Positions 19,801-28,081 of a stretch of 64,000 bases of DNA are shown here, piece by piece; position 1 is the stretch's first letter; every line of letters starts with the position of its first letter. This DNA comes from Giesbergeria sp. (GTDB lineage Bacteria > Pseudomonadota > Gammaproteobacteria > Burkholderiales > Burkholderiaceae_C). Both the position numbers and the translations under genes were made by a program. The stretch lies in NCBI RefSeq assembly GCF_028686475.1, contig NZ_JAQUCA010000007.1, positions 1 through 64,000 on the forward strand, given 5' to 3'. Below the pieces are notes generated by a model. That model worked only from the letters and a program-made list of their open reading frames with translations. It searched no databases and was not told where the DNA came from.

Positions 19801-20464
19801 GGCTGAGACCAGCAATCACATCGTCACGCAGGAAGTCCACTGCATCGCGTTCCACTTCCCAATCGTTGCCGTTAGAGGCTTTGAAGGCTTGCTTAAAGGT
19901 GTCGAAAGCGCCTTTGCTGAGGAGATGGCGCTCCATATCGGCCACATGCGGGGCATCACCCGACAGACCTTGCATTTCGTTGAACACACGCAGGAAGACT
20001 TGCAAAATAGCATCGCGGTCGTTCTTGGCATCGGCTTTGGAGTCGATGTTGAACAAAATGACATCGGTTTGCCCGGCCACGGCACGGCGCATATCGCCCA
20101 ATAACATCGGGTCTTTGAGCTTGCTCTGGAAAAAATCCAGCGCACGCTGGGCCTGGCCTGTGGCGGGCTGCGTGGCCTCTATGTTGGCGAGCAGGTAGGA
20201 CAGGATTTTGATGAAGTGCGACTTACCCGAGCCAAAAAACCCGGAGACCCATACTCCCATGCGCGAGGCGATGGCCGGATCGTTGGGATGCTGGGCGGTG
20301 GCCAAATAGGCATCAAAGAACTTGCGCAGGTATTCCGTCACCTGCTTGGTCGCCACATATTCATCCAGCTCTTGCCAAGTGCTTTCGGCATCGCGCTGAT
20401 CGGCCTTGATAACACCATTGATAGGCCGGTCGATGGGTTTGACAAACAGTTCTTGGATGCGCAT
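16835..20464 (-). CDS. brxC: BREX P-loop protein BrxC
   Basis: A 1209-residue ATPase, the large P-loop component of BREX (PglY/BrxC). The Walker A is GFFGSGKSHF (residues 75-84). It begins MRIQELFVKPIDRPINGVIK, as family members do, which fixes the start at 20462-20464 although the frame is open further upstream. It is core to both methylation and exclusion in type I BREX. The gene sits 63 bases downstream of brxB. Confidence 0.95.
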   Translation of the reverse strand: MRIQELFVKPIDRPINGVIKADQRDAESTWQELDEYVATKQVTEYLRKFFDAYLATAQHPNDPAIASRMGVWVSGFFGSGKSHFIKILSYLLANIEATQPATGQAQRALDFFQSKLKDPMLLGDMRRAVAGQTDVILFNIDSKADAKNDRDAILQVFLRVFNEMQGLSGDAPHVADMERHLLSKGAFDTFKQAFKASNGNDWEVERDAVDFLRDDVIAGLSQALGMSEDSAGKWFDDARERHTVNIEGFAALVNSYLQTKGPQHRVVFLVDEVGQFIGNNTQLMLNLQTITEQLGTQCKGRAWVIVTSQADIDATLGEGSKAHGQDFSKIQGRFHTRLLLSSSNTDEVIAHRLLEKTPAAQAELQRIWATKGDILNNQLSFADHAIAFKRIQSAEDFAAHYPFAPYQFQLLQKVFESIRKVGATGVHLAKGERSMLDAFQTAAVRNSQRGTDAALVPLYDFYPAIESFLEPAVKRAIDQASDNPALQKSESQLDDIKLLRALFLIRYADAVKGTVDNLATLCLNEIDADKLALKRSISESLERLERQNLVNRNGDLWFFLTNEERDVSQEIKAVDVSSTELSRLVAELIFDEILSGQNKVRHRHTKADYEFNRLLDAAPYRQANHDLTLEVLTPVGGDYDLMSDAKCIGRSIEGAGRAIIKLANEGRVDVELRTYLQIEKYIGPKNDLATPALKRILLDRKEENRQRRARLLLQLASMISSGQFYVLGQKTQIKPQPPSNLVDELLNYLVSNTFSKLGYIKVRAPDPMAEIRAVLTADSVAQSKMAEATTEEGNALALAEMRQYLSIAASQNRVLLSDVVERFAKAPWGWRPAWETVLLVARLFMGGEIKLVMEGNDLDGPAAIEPLTKESRFRTVYILKRKTNDNATRQKAREIHRDLFSLMPSDEQDALVASFRERLHSLKAELERARVKAEQKYYPGAADIAKALATIEQQLAIRDSYEFIEAVVARRNDWRDLADDTHDVLSFYRTQANTWVRLLDILNAVADNHDALVKDPQAASALAQLEAIRANPAPYGQISQIEALVTALAKANETLAAARREQALISIEAKLAEATQALDAAHAPPELRNKVLKPLQDLKIQVASLSSIPKILFLQGRAADLLDEVMDKLAQAAKNQASAPSVALGKSASNATQHTPPLTPVAKPIQVVRVADMGSKTYLESEADVEGFVTQLKAELLATVRAGKKARVQ

Positions 20465-20527
20465 GGCTTGTATTCCTGAAAGGCGTGGCGTGCCGCAGTG
20501 CGGCAGCAAGTGTGCATGAGATGGTGT

Positions 20528-21106
20528 TTACGACACCAGACGAAAGGCGCGATAGTAGTTATCGTCAGACAGCGTATTAAAGAGACTGAGCGACTGGCCG
20601 TTGTAAGTGCCGGGGTAGAGCATAAGCAGCGGGGTTTGGCGCATGTGCGGGTGCAAGGCCGACAGCAGCGTATGGGTGCGCAGTAGCGGATAAACAGCCC
20701 CCACGCCTTTGATGATGAGCAGGTCTAACGCGGCAACATCGAGTTTTTCTGTCATGCGTGCAGCTAGGCGGTCTTCTTTCAGCACTGAGCGTAGCGAGGC
20801 CAGCACTGCGGCATCGCCTTTTTGGGCTTGCATGGCACAGGCTTTGTCGAACAAGTTGCGCTCCTCCAGCAAATCGAGCGCGGTTTGAAACAAATCCACG
20901 GTTTGAAAGCGGATGGCGGGTACCTGCTTGCGCAAGCTAGGCTCAATCACCTCAGCCAGCCAAGCACGCATAGTCATTTCTTGTTCGGGCGGGTAGTCAA
21001 AAATCCAGAAACCAATTTCACCCCCTGCGCCTTGGTTGTCTAATACATCTGCCGACAGCAGGCGCGGTAGCACTTGATTAAGGCGTGATTCAAAATCTCC
21101 ACTCAT
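20528..21106 (-). CDS. brxB: BREX protein BrxB (DUF1788)
   Basis: A 192-residue DUF1788 protein beginning MSGDFESRLNQVLPRL. Conserved segments are IGFWIFDYPPEQE and HTLLSALHP, and near the end TPLLMLYPGTYNG. The ATG at 21104-21106 overlaps the brxA stop (ATGA). BrxB is essential in type I BREX; its biochemical role is not settled. Confidence 0.93.
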   Translation of the reverse strand: MSGDFESRLNQVLPRLLSADVLDNQGAGGEIGFWIFDYPPEQEMTMRAWLAEVIEPSLRKQVPAIRFQTVDLFQTALDLLEERNLFDKACAMQAQKGDAAVLASLRSVLKEDRLAARMTEKLDVAALDLLIIKGVGAVYPLLRTHTLLSALHPHMRQTPLLMLYPGTYNGQSLSLFNTLSDDNYYRAFRLVS

Positions 21107-21693
21107 GCGTGATAGTCCATCCATCGAAGGGTTTTTCGGTCGCCCAGTGTCAGCAGGTAGTGGCTCACTTGAGGGTGGAGCAGGGGCGGAGTCAAGGTGC
21201 GGGTTCTGCTGGAATCGAGATATTTAGCCTCGGTCAATATACGCACGATTACCTCGAATAATTTACTGCGCGTGCTGTCTGCCCAGCCCGCCACAGTAGG
21301 GTCTTTTTTTTCACAATCGGCTAAAAAAGCATCCCACGAATGGCGGCTGAGATGGCGCTCCAACTGGCGCAAGTGCTGTGCATAGACATCGCACAAAAAA
21401 TCCCCTAGCAAGCGGCTATGGCGGATGGCGGCTGCCAACAAAGTTTGCACACACAATTCGGTATCGCCATACGCCACCCACTCCCAGCCTTTGGCATCGA
21501 GCGTTTCTAGTCGTTTGCGAATCAGATGTGCCTGCCGCCGGGCGGTAGCAGCTGATTTTTGCAAAATGTTTTCGTCTTGGATCGCTGCATCCCATTGCGC
21601 AGGAGTGGGCTGCGTCAGGAGAAGCTGGGCGACTTTACGACTCTCGGCAGGCATTAATGAGCCAGCGGAAATTTCAGCGTGGTACAAGCTCAT
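21103..21693 (-). CDS. brxA: BREX protein BrxA (DUF1819)
   Basis: A 196-residue DUF1819 protein, the first core BREX gene here. The family's BrxA is a small DNA-binding protein. The start is MSLYHAEISAGSLMP at 21691-21693, overlapping the upstream DUF2442 stop; the frame is open further upstream but that part overlaps the DUF2442 gene. The C-terminus reads LTLGDRKTLRWMDY, close to family members. Confidence 0.92.
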   Translation of the reverse strand: MSLYHAEISAGSLMPAESRKVAQLLLTQPTPAQWDAAIQDENILQKSAATARRQAHLIRKRLETLDAKGWEWVAYGDTELCVQTLLAAAIRHSRLLGDFLCDVYAQHLRQLERHLSRHSWDAFLADCEKKDPTVAGWADSTRSKLFEVIVRILTEAKYLDSSRTRTLTPPLLHPQVSHYLLTLGDRKTLRWMDYHA

Positions 21694-22142
21694 GCTTTTT
21701 GCGCAGGCTGTACTTTTCGCGGGCGACCACCCAGCCGTCCATTGGCACGGGCCGCATTGGTTTTGCGGATGCTGGTAGAGGCCCCCCCCACTTTGCCCAT
21801 ATGAGCGGCAGTCCATTGCCATGAACCCAAAAAACCTTCCAGCAGCGCAGACAGAGAAAACTTCTTGTCTAAATCAGGAAAGTGAATTTCTAACCCAGAT
21901 GGGGACAGCTCCATCCGGGCCAGCTGGGATGGTGCAGCACACACAAGGCACGGCACATCGTGTGGCTTAAAAGCAATCTCTAATCCACTGCTGAGAGCGA
22001 TGATCACACGCTCAGTCTGCTGATCGTAGTGTGCAGAGACTGCTGTCGGCATGGCGCGCAAGTATGCTTCAGTGGCACCAGCATTGGCAGCGCTTACATC
22101 ACGGCTAACAGGTAGGACTGAGCGGTTTTCAGTGTGTCTCAT
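21690..22142 (-). CDS. DUF2442 domain protein leading the BREX operon
   Basis: A 150-residue protein with a DUF2442 core (about residues 38-105: HYDQQTERVIIALSSGLEIA, then FPDLDKKFSLSALLEG) and a basic C-terminal tail (NGRLGGRPRKVQPAQKA). It is the first gene of the BREX transcript and overlaps brxA by four bases. DUF2442 proteins are often found in toxin-antitoxin-like pairs; a regulatory role at the head of this operon is a guess. Confidence 0.8.
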   Translation of the reverse strand: MRHTENRSVLPVSRDVSAANAGATEAYLRAMPTAVSAHYDQQTERVIIALSSGLEIAFKPHDVPCLVCAAPSQLARMELSPSGLEIHFPDLDKKFSLSALLEGFLGSWQWTAAHMGKVGGASTSIRKTNAARANGRLGGRPRKVQPAQKA

Positions 22143-22274
22143 TCAAAATAGCTCCATACTGCGTTCAATAGGCATCCTAGCACAAACCTAAGCGTTTGGA
22201 TTTGTAACTATCTAGCAATAAGGAATAACGGTAGAAAACGCTTGGCTGATGGCCATTTACCTCAAGACAAGCCC

Positions 22275-23480
22275 ATGCCCTCCCCACAGCGCCGTATCGC
22301 CCACCTAGACATGGATGCTTTTTTCGCCTCCGTGGAGTTGCTGCGCTATCCGCAACTCAAGGGCTTGCCAATGGTGATTGGCGGCTCGCGGCGCAGCCAC
22401 GGGTTCGCGCTGCTACCAGAGGCGTACCAAGCCACTGCTACCAGCGACATTCCACCCGAAGCCTTCCCTAGACTGCGACACTATACCGGGCGCGGTGTTA
22501 TCACCACGGCCACCTATGCAGCACGCCAATTCGGTGTTGGGTCGGCAATGGGCCTGATGAAAGCTGCCAAACTTTGCCCAGATGCCATCTTGCTGCCCGT
22601 GGATTTCGACGCCTACCGCTATTACTCGCGTGCGTTTAAGACCGTGATTGCTACGATGGCCCCAGTGATCGAGAACATGGGCATCGACGAGGTGTTCATC
22701 GACTTCACCGAAGCTCCAGATGGGCAGATCGAAGGCGGGAAGGTACTGGCCCAGCGTATTCAGCAGGGAATTTTTGATGCTACTGGGCTGACCTGCTCCG
22801 TGGGCGTGGCCCCCAACAAGCTGCTTGCCAAGATGGCCAGCGAATTCAACAAGCCCAATGGCGTTTCCATCGTCTATGCCGAGGATTTAGAAAAGCTGAT
22901 CTGGCCTCTGCCATGCCGCAAAATCAACGGTATCGGGCCGAAAAGCGATGCCAAGCTGCAAGCCTTGGGTATCCACACCATCGGAGAACTGGCTGCCCGC
23001 TCCTTGGATAAGCTGCTTGACCACTTCGGCCAGCGCTACGGTGCTTGGCTACACAATGCCGCTTGGGGGCGCGATGATCGCCCAGTCGTCACAGCCAGCG
23101 AACCAGTCACCGTGAGCCGCGAGACTACCTTCGAGCGCAATCTCCATGCTGTGCGCGACAAGGCCGCATTGGGGGAGATTTTTACAAGGCTGTGTGAGCA
23201 GGTAGCGGCAGACTTGCAACATAAAGGCTATGCAGGGAAAACTGTGGGCATCAAACTGCGCGATGACCATTTCAAAACCAGCACCCGCAACCACAGTTTG
23301 CCGTCGCCTACCAACGATGCGACCACCATTCGGCGTGCAGCGGGACTGGCGCTGAAGCGGGCACCGCTGGATCGGCCTTTGCGGTTGTTGGGGGTGCGGG
23401 TGGATGGATTGAGCAAGGCTGTGTCTGGGAGGGGCATGGCTACCGAAGCCAGTGGGAACAATCAACCTAGCTTGTTTTGA
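22275..23480 (+). CDS. dinB: Y-family DNA polymerase, DinB (Pol IV) type
   Basis: A 401-residue translesion polymerase. IAHLDMDAFFASVEL carries the first metal Asp residues and MGIDEVFIDFT the second acidic pair. An insertion of about 30 residues (HGFALLPEAYQATATSD... to RHYTG) separates the two finger motifs, seen as unusual relative to E. coli DinB. The start MPSPQRR at 22275 is preferred, because an upstream in-frame ATG at 22242 lacks a good ribosome site. The C-terminal NQPSLF is a beta-clamp-binding motif. Divergent from the BREX operon. Its 3' end is duplicated as a remnant at 26.5 kb. Confidence 0.9.
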   Translation: MPSPQRRIAHLDMDAFFASVELLRYPQLKGLPMVIGGSRRSHGFALLPEAYQATATSDIPPEAFPRLRHYTGRGVITTATYAARQFGVGSAMGLMKAAKLCPDAILLPVDFDAYRYYSRAFKTVIATMAPVIENMGIDEVFIDFTEAPDGQIEGGKVLAQRIQQGIFDATGLTCSVGVAPNKLLAKMASEFNKPNGVSIVYAEDLEKLIWPLPCRKINGIGPKSDAKLQALGIHTIGELAARSLDKLLDHFGQRYGAWLHNAAWGRDDRPVVTASEPVTVSRETTFERNLHAVRDKAALGEIFTRLCEQVAADLQHKGYAGKTVGIKLRDDHFKTSTRNHSLPSPTNDATTIRRAAGLALKRAPLDRPLRLLGVRVDGLSKAVSGRGMATEASGNNQPSLF

Positions 23481-23734
23481 TTTGGACAGATTTTTCCGAT
23501 CAAAAGCCTATGGCGTGGCATATCTAATGGCTGCTGTGCAGCCAATTCCTCGTCACGCAATGGGAAATCGGGAAATCGTCCCGCCAGAGCCAAGCAGTCT
23601 CGGGGCCATTCTTGGGTGGCATATTTGCGGATGATGTCAGCTACCCAGCGGCTTTTGGAAACTCCGTGTGCCTTGGCGGCTTCGGTGACGAACACCTGTG
23701 TAGCTTCGTCAAGATGAAGTGTAATTTTTGACAT
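23462..23734 (-). pseudogene. Orphan VapB-like antitoxin with altered C-terminus
   Basis: A 90-residue ribbon-helix-helix-type protein, near-identical over its first 65 residues to the VapB at 26194-26427 (SKITLHLDEATQVFVTEAAK versus SQITLYLDDATQVIVTEAAK). After LAAQQPLDMPRH the reading frame diverges and runs into the 3' end of dinB, overlapping it by 19 bases. No toxin gene follows. It looks like the left half of a duplicated vapBC locus whose toxin was lost when it joined the dinB end. It may still fold and cross-talk with the intact pair. Confidence 0.7.
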
Positions 23735-23939
23735 AGCAGCAGTTGCTTGCTATCAAATCTGTCAAGCATACCTCTGCTTTTAGGCTGGGTGGGATAAGCA
23801 GCTTTCTGCGCTGATAACGGTGCATCCTCAAAGTTGTAAAAAAAAATAGTCAGCAACTTCAGAGAATTTTTTCCGAAAGAGAAGTTTTTCTACAAAATTC
23901 AGCAAAAATTTGCGCTTTCTCCCAAGCACTGCACCCCAC

Positions 23940-25727
23940 ATGGCTACCCTGATCCCCGCATTGAGCATTTGCAAGCCTCGCATGACCAGCGGCGAACGCC
24001 GCTTTGCAGAACGTGCCGGGGAGAAACTTAGCGATGAGTACCTCATCTGGTACGACGTACCGATTGGAGCAAAGCAGTTGCATCCAGACTTCGTGGTACT
24101 ACATCCGGTATGGGGTTTGCTGATCTTGGAAGTGAAAGACTGGCGCTTGTCCACGCTGCACAAAGCCGACAAAGATGCTTGGCAAATTACGGTCGATGGG
24201 CACATCAAAACCGTTGCGAGTCCCATGCTCCAAGCTCGGCAGTACGCCCACCAAGTTGTCAATACGCTCGCTCGAGATCAACAGTTGGTATATGGCGAAG
24301 GGCCGCACCAAGGAAAGGTGGCCTTTGCATGGAGTTGCGGTGTGGTGCTGTCCAACATCTCGCGCAAGCAGTTCACGGAAGCTGGACTAGGTGCTGTGCT
24401 GGAACCCCACAGGGTTCTCTGCTCTGATGAAATGAGTGAAGCCGTAGAACCAGAAGCATTGCAAACACGGCTGTGGGGCATGTTTGAGTACCACCACGGC
24501 CAGCCATTGAGCGCACAGCAGATAGACCGTGTGCGGTGGATCATGTTCCCTCAGATACGGATACCAGATCAAACCAGCCTTTTCGATGAATCGGACGCTG
24601 AAGCCGAAGTGCCGGATGTTTTGCGGGTGATGGACTTACAGCAGGAACAGCTTGCCCGCAGCTTGGGCACTGGCCATCGCATCATCCACGGAGTTGCAGG
24701 CTCTGGAAAAACCATGATCCTGAACTACCGCGCCGAATACTTGGCCCAAGCCAGTTCAGTGGAAAAGCCCATTCTGATGCTGTGCTACAACGAGCCACTG
24801 GCAGTGAAGCTGGGGGCCACGATTCATGCCAAGAGACTTGGGCAAAAAATACAAACGGCAAACTTCCATCGCTGGTGCCGCCAGCAACTGGTGAAATTTA
24901 AGCAGGAATTACCCGATAGCAGATTACCTGCTGATGCGTTTTTCACGGATATGGTGCAACGGGTGATTGATGCCGTAGCTGACGGGCGCATCCCGAGTGG
25001 GCAGTACCACGCCATCTTGATCGACGAAGGCCACGACTTTGCGCCAGAGTGGCTGCAACTCCTGACCCGCATGGTTGATCCAGAGACACAAAGTTTGCTG
25101 CTGCTCTACGACGATGCCCAAAGCATTTACCAAAAACGCCGCCAGAACTTTAGCTTCAAAAGTGTGGGTATCCAAGCCCAAGGCCGAAGCACCATCCTCA
25201 AAATTAACTACCGCAACACGAAACAAATTCTTCGCGCTGCCAGCTTGTTAGCGGCTGACTTGCTCACCGCCCACGACAGCGGCGAAGACAGTATTCCGAC
25301 AATTGCTCCAGTTGGCTGTGGGCGCGATGGCCCGGAACCCTTGGTCATTGCGGAGCCTACTGTGCGTCAACTGGCGGAACAAGTAGCCGCATGGCTGGGA
25401 CAAGCTCATGCAGAAGGTTTCGCATGGGGCGATATGGCCGTGCTGTGCCGCAACTGGCGTGGCATGGATGACTGCGCCCAAGCCCTAAAGCGACAAAAAA
25501 TCCCGCACCAAGTTCGGAAAAGGTCAGGCGAATTTTCTCCGAACGGCAATCATGTTCACATTCTCACACTGCACGCAAGCAAGGGACTCGAATTTCCAGT
25601 GGTGGCCCTGCTGGATGCCAGCGCTACAGAGTCAGGCGACGAAAACGATCCACAGGAAAAAGCACGGCTGCTGTATGTGGGGGCCACTAGGGCTACGCAG
25701 AAGTTAGTTTTGGCGCGAAGTTGCTAA
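23940..25727 (+). CDS. NERD-domain nuclease/UvrD-type helicase fusion
   Basis: A 595-residue protein. The N-terminal NERD nuclease-like domain shows PDFVVLHPVWGLLILEVKDW (about residues 41-60, with the E-V-K active-site pattern). A superfamily 1 helicase follows, with Walker A GVAGSGKTMIL (about 248-258), Walker B ILIDEGHDF (about 358-366), motif V-like LTLHASKGLEFPVV and motif VI LLYVGATRATQKLVL near the end. The start MATLIPALS at 23940 is chosen by family N-terminus. Proteins of this plan occur in defence islands; role here is unproven. Confidence 0.85.
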   Translation: MATLIPALSICKPRMTSGERRFAERAGEKLSDEYLIWYDVPIGAKQLHPDFVVLHPVWGLLILEVKDWRLSTLHKADKDAWQITVDGHIKTVASPMLQARQYAHQVVNTLARDQQLVYGEGPHQGKVAFAWSCGVVLSNISRKQFTEAGLGAVLEPHRVLCSDEMSEAVEPEALQTRLWGMFEYHHGQPLSAQQIDRVRWIMFPQIRIPDQTSLFDESDAEAEVPDVLRVMDLQQEQLARSLGTGHRIIHGVAGSGKTMILNYRAEYLAQASSVEKPILMLCYNEPLAVKLGATIHAKRLGQKIQTANFHRWCRQQLVKFKQELPDSRLPADAFFTDMVQRVIDAVADGRIPSGQYHAILIDEGHDFAPEWLQLLTRMVDPETQSLLLLYDDAQSIYQKRRQNFSFKSVGIQAQGRSTILKINYRNTKQILRAASLLAADLLTAHDSGEDSIPTIAPVGCGRDGPEPLVIAEPTVRQLAEQVAAWLGQAHAEGFAWGDMAVLCRNWRGMDDCAQALKRQKIPHQVRKRSGEFSPNGNHVHILTLHASKGLEFPVVALLDASATESGDENDPQEKARLLYVGATRATQKLVLARSC

Positions 25728-25776
25728 AAACAGCCTTATGGCAAATAATTTTTCTGTGGATAAATACGGGTCTGCA

Positions 25777-26184
25777 TTAACAAATTTCGTGCCAGTTCTG
25801 CCAGTGCAAGCCCTGCACTCGGGAAAATTCACGCACATTGCGGGTCACAAGCGTGGCCTGATAGCGTAGAGCAGTAGCGGCAATCAGCGTATCGTGTGGG
25901 CCAATGGGTGTCCCCAGCGCTTCCAGCGAAACACGGATGCGAGCGGCGTGGTTAGCACACTCGCTGTCAAAAGGCAAAAGTTGCATAGGCCGTAGCAACT
26001 GCGCTAACGCTTCCAGACGTGGAGCCGCTGCCTGTTGCGGCAAGCGCAGCAGGCCATACCGTAGTTCGTATTCGACAATGGCCGGTACGCCCACATCGGC
26101 AGGTCGCAGAGCTTGTAGGCGTGGCACTACCTGCGGGTCACCCCGAAAATAATAACTGATGGTGTTGCTATCGAGAATCAGCAT
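25777..26184 (-). CDS. vapC: VapC PIN-domain ribonuclease toxin
   Basis: A 135-residue PIN protein: LILDSNTISYYFRGD with the first catalytic Asp, an EYELRYGL helix, and IGPHDTLIAATALRYQATLVTRNVREF carrying the central and third acids. VapC toxins cleave tRNA or rRNA. ATG at 26182-26184 is used; a TTG three codons earlier is possible. It follows vapB by nine bases. Confidence 0.92.
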   Translation of the reverse strand: MLILDSNTISYYFRGDPQVVPRLQALRPADVGVPAIVEYELRYGLLRLPQQAAAPRLEALAQLLRPMQLLPFDSECANHAARIRVSLEALGTPIGPHDTLIAATALRYQATLVTRNVREFSRVQGLHWQNWHEIC

Positions 26185-26193
26185 AGCCACCAA

Positions 26194-26427
26194 TCAAAAA
26201 CCTATGCGCGGCACATCTGCTGGTTGCTGTGCAGCCAGCTCATCATCACGCAATGGGAAATCGGGAAATCGTCCCGCCAACGCCAAGCAGTCTCGGGGCC
26301 ATTCCTGGGTAGCGTATTTTCGGATGATGTCGGCCACCCAGCGGCTTTTAGAAACTCCCTGTGCTTTGGCAGCTTCCGTGACGATCACTTGTGTGGCATC
26401 GTCCAAATAGAGTGTAATTTGTGACAT
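26194..26427 (-). CDS. vapB: VapB ribbon-helix-helix antitoxin
   Basis: A 77-residue protein starting MSQITLYLDDATQVIVTEAA, a short RHH DNA-binding domain, with an acidic C-terminal tail (LAAQQPADVPRIGF) that should bind VapC. It precedes vapC. An ATAATTGCAATTAT palindrome lies about 32 bases upstream. A damaged second copy lies at 23.5 kb. Confidence 0.9.
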   Translation of the reverse strand: MSQITLYLDDATQVIVTEAAKAQGVSKSRWVADIIRKYATQEWPRDCLALAGRFPDFPLRDDELAAQQPADVPRIGF

Positions 26428-26458
26428 GGCAGCAACCTCTTTCCAGTGATCCAACCAA

Positions 26459-26478
26459 ACATAATTGCAATTATATGT
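26459..26478. promoter_or_regulatory. Palindromic operator before vapBC
   Basis: ACATAATTGCAATTATATGT contains a perfect 14-base palindrome (ATAATTGCAATTAT). It lies upstream of vapB and is the likely VapB/VapBC binding site and -10 region. Confidence 0.55.
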
Positions 26479-26491
26479 GCTTGTCACCAGA

Positions 26492-26613
26492 CTGGCGCAA
26501 ACGCAGCCCTTGCGCTTGCTGGGAGTGTGCGGGTGGATGGGTTGAGCAAGGCTGCACTTGGGGATGTTTTGGCTGCCGAAGCCAGCAGGAGCAATCAGCC
26601 TAGCTTGTTTTGA
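26492..26613 (+). pseudogene. dinB 3' remnant
   Basis: This stretch matches the last ~40 codons of the 22.3 kb dinB: QPLRLLGV, then after a frame change VRVDGLSKA, and the shared end SNQPSLF with TGA at 26611-26613. It carries no start and is frameshifted around 26520. Together with the vapB copies it shows that a dinB-vapB junction was duplicated around the NERD-helicase gene. Confidence 0.75.
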
Positions 26614-26797
26614 TGACCTTCACTAAAATTTTCGGGAATTTAGAATTTTTTTCCTAAAATTTAGAAAAGAATTCCCGATTCTGCAAAATTGCTGCACGGG
26701 TCGATGCTTGATTGCCTGTAAATTTCGCCATACGGGAATGCTGCTCGACCCTGGTGCAGCCGTCTGCCAATCCGGTGTCCGACTTTGCCAAAAAAAG

Positions 26798-26817
26798 ACC
26801 GGCCAAATTTGGCCGGT
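26798..26817. repeat. 20-bp palindrome, copy 1 (terminator-like)
   Basis: ACCGGCCAAATTTGGCCGGT, perfect. On its left is a run of A, so leftward transcripts get a hairpin followed by a U-run: it can serve as terminator for the secreted-protein gene at 26907-27998. The rest of 26614-26906 shows no gene. Confidence 0.8.
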
Positions 26818-26906
26818 TGTTCTGGAGGAGCGCCCCCACCTTGGCTGGGTGCGTGGTGGCCTATGCTTGTGCAGCTAGTGCATCCCAAGCCTCGCGCTAG
26901 GCCAAA

Positions 26907-27998
26907 TCAATTACCAGACCAAATTACCCCCATATCCTTCAACTGACCATCATTACCCATGTAACCAAAGTGCAATTGGGCATTGAAATGGCGCAAGTCA
27001 GCAGCAGATAGTCCTGTAGAGATATTAAAGATTTTTTCTGGCTGGGCGGCCTGAGAATTTTGGTAGGCCACAGTGTAGGGGTTCGTCGAGGTCAGTTGTT
27101 GCCACCCGCCTGGTGTCAAGAAAAACCACGCTTCTTCAGGCAAGAATCCTGCTGGTACATAAGCTGCAATCCAGAAGCTAGTTCGGTTTGTGCCTTCGGT
27201 TTCAGTTGCAGGGCGCTTGAGCGTGAAATTCAAAACCAAATTTCCATTGGAATTGGTAGTGGGTACATTATCCTTGATTTGTGCAACGCCCGGTAGTACG
27301 GGAACTGTAGGAGCAGTGCCTCTATCTACTGGATCGCCATCAGTGCCAAAATTTAAGGTATTGTAAGCAGTACGGTATTGATCTAAATTAACTTCATAAA
27401 CACTTGTTAGATTATAAATTGACCCACCATTAAGAACCCGAACATACAGCCATTTCCCTGTTTGAACAGGATTTTTAGTCAGTCGTGCGGTGCCCGAAAG
27501 ACTGATATTACCACCACCATCGTGAACAAATATCATCTCCTCACCAGCTTGGAGACGATAAAAATCAGTATTTATATTTTGTGTGCGTTTTACTTTTTCA
27601 TATTCATCTAAAGTTAATGAAGTAGTACGATCGGGAGTCGTCCCCATTCGAGCAACTACTGCGTACTTTTCTCCTTGAGGAAGATAACCAGAAAGGCCAA
27701 AAAAAGTAGTTGATGCGGGAATATAAACTTTGAACTCGTTAAAAGATGTGTAACCTTTCAAAATAAAACCAAATCCACCTTCAACAGTTGCACAACGACT
27801 ACGCAGTTCAGGATAGCCCATGACACAGCCTGGTATGCCACTAGGAGCAAACTGATCCTTAAAACCTATCAGTGGTAAAGATAGTTTATAAACTTTGGGC
27901 AATTGATGTAAAGATGTAAATTCTGCATGTGCTGAACCAAAAGCACTCAAGCCTATCAACAATGACAGTTTCAATAAGTATTTATCAAATTTTTTCAT
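26907..27998 (-). CDS. Secreted protein of unknown function
   Basis: A 363-residue protein with a clear signal peptide (MKKFDKYLLKLSLLIGLSAF, cleavage likely after GSAHA near residue 26). The mature part has paired cysteines (GIPGCVMGYPELRSRCATVE), many beta-prone segments and a Pro/Asn linker near residues 235-255. The C-terminal domain ends LHFGYMGNDGQLKDMGVIW. Not recognised as a known family; an exported or surface adhesin-like role is possible but unsupported. It is a monocistronic minus-strand gene with a hairpin terminator downstream. Confidence 0.8.
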   Translation of the reverse strand: MKKFDKYLLKLSLLIGLSAFGSAHAEFTSLHQLPKVYKLSLPLIGFKDQFAPSGIPGCVMGYPELRSRCATVEGGFGFILKGYTSFNEFKVYIPASTTFFGLSGYLPQGEKYAVVARMGTTPDRTTSLTLDEYEKVKRTQNINTDFYRLQAGEEMIFVHDGGGNISLSGTARLTKNPVQTGKWLYVRVLNGGSIYNLTSVYEVNLDQYRTAYNTLNFGTDGDPVDRGTAPTVPVLPGVAQIKDNVPTTNSNGNLVLNFTLKRPATETEGTNRTSFWIAAYVPAGFLPEEAWFFLTPGGWQQLTSTNPYTVAYQNSQAAQPEKIFNISTGLSAADLRHFNAQLHFGYMGNDGQLKDMGVIWSGN

Positions 27999-28081
27999 TT
28001 TGAAAACATCTCCATTTAGGTGGAAAAAGCAAACCCACTTTTTGAAAATGAGTTTTTATTAGTTTATTTCACAGTTGAGGT

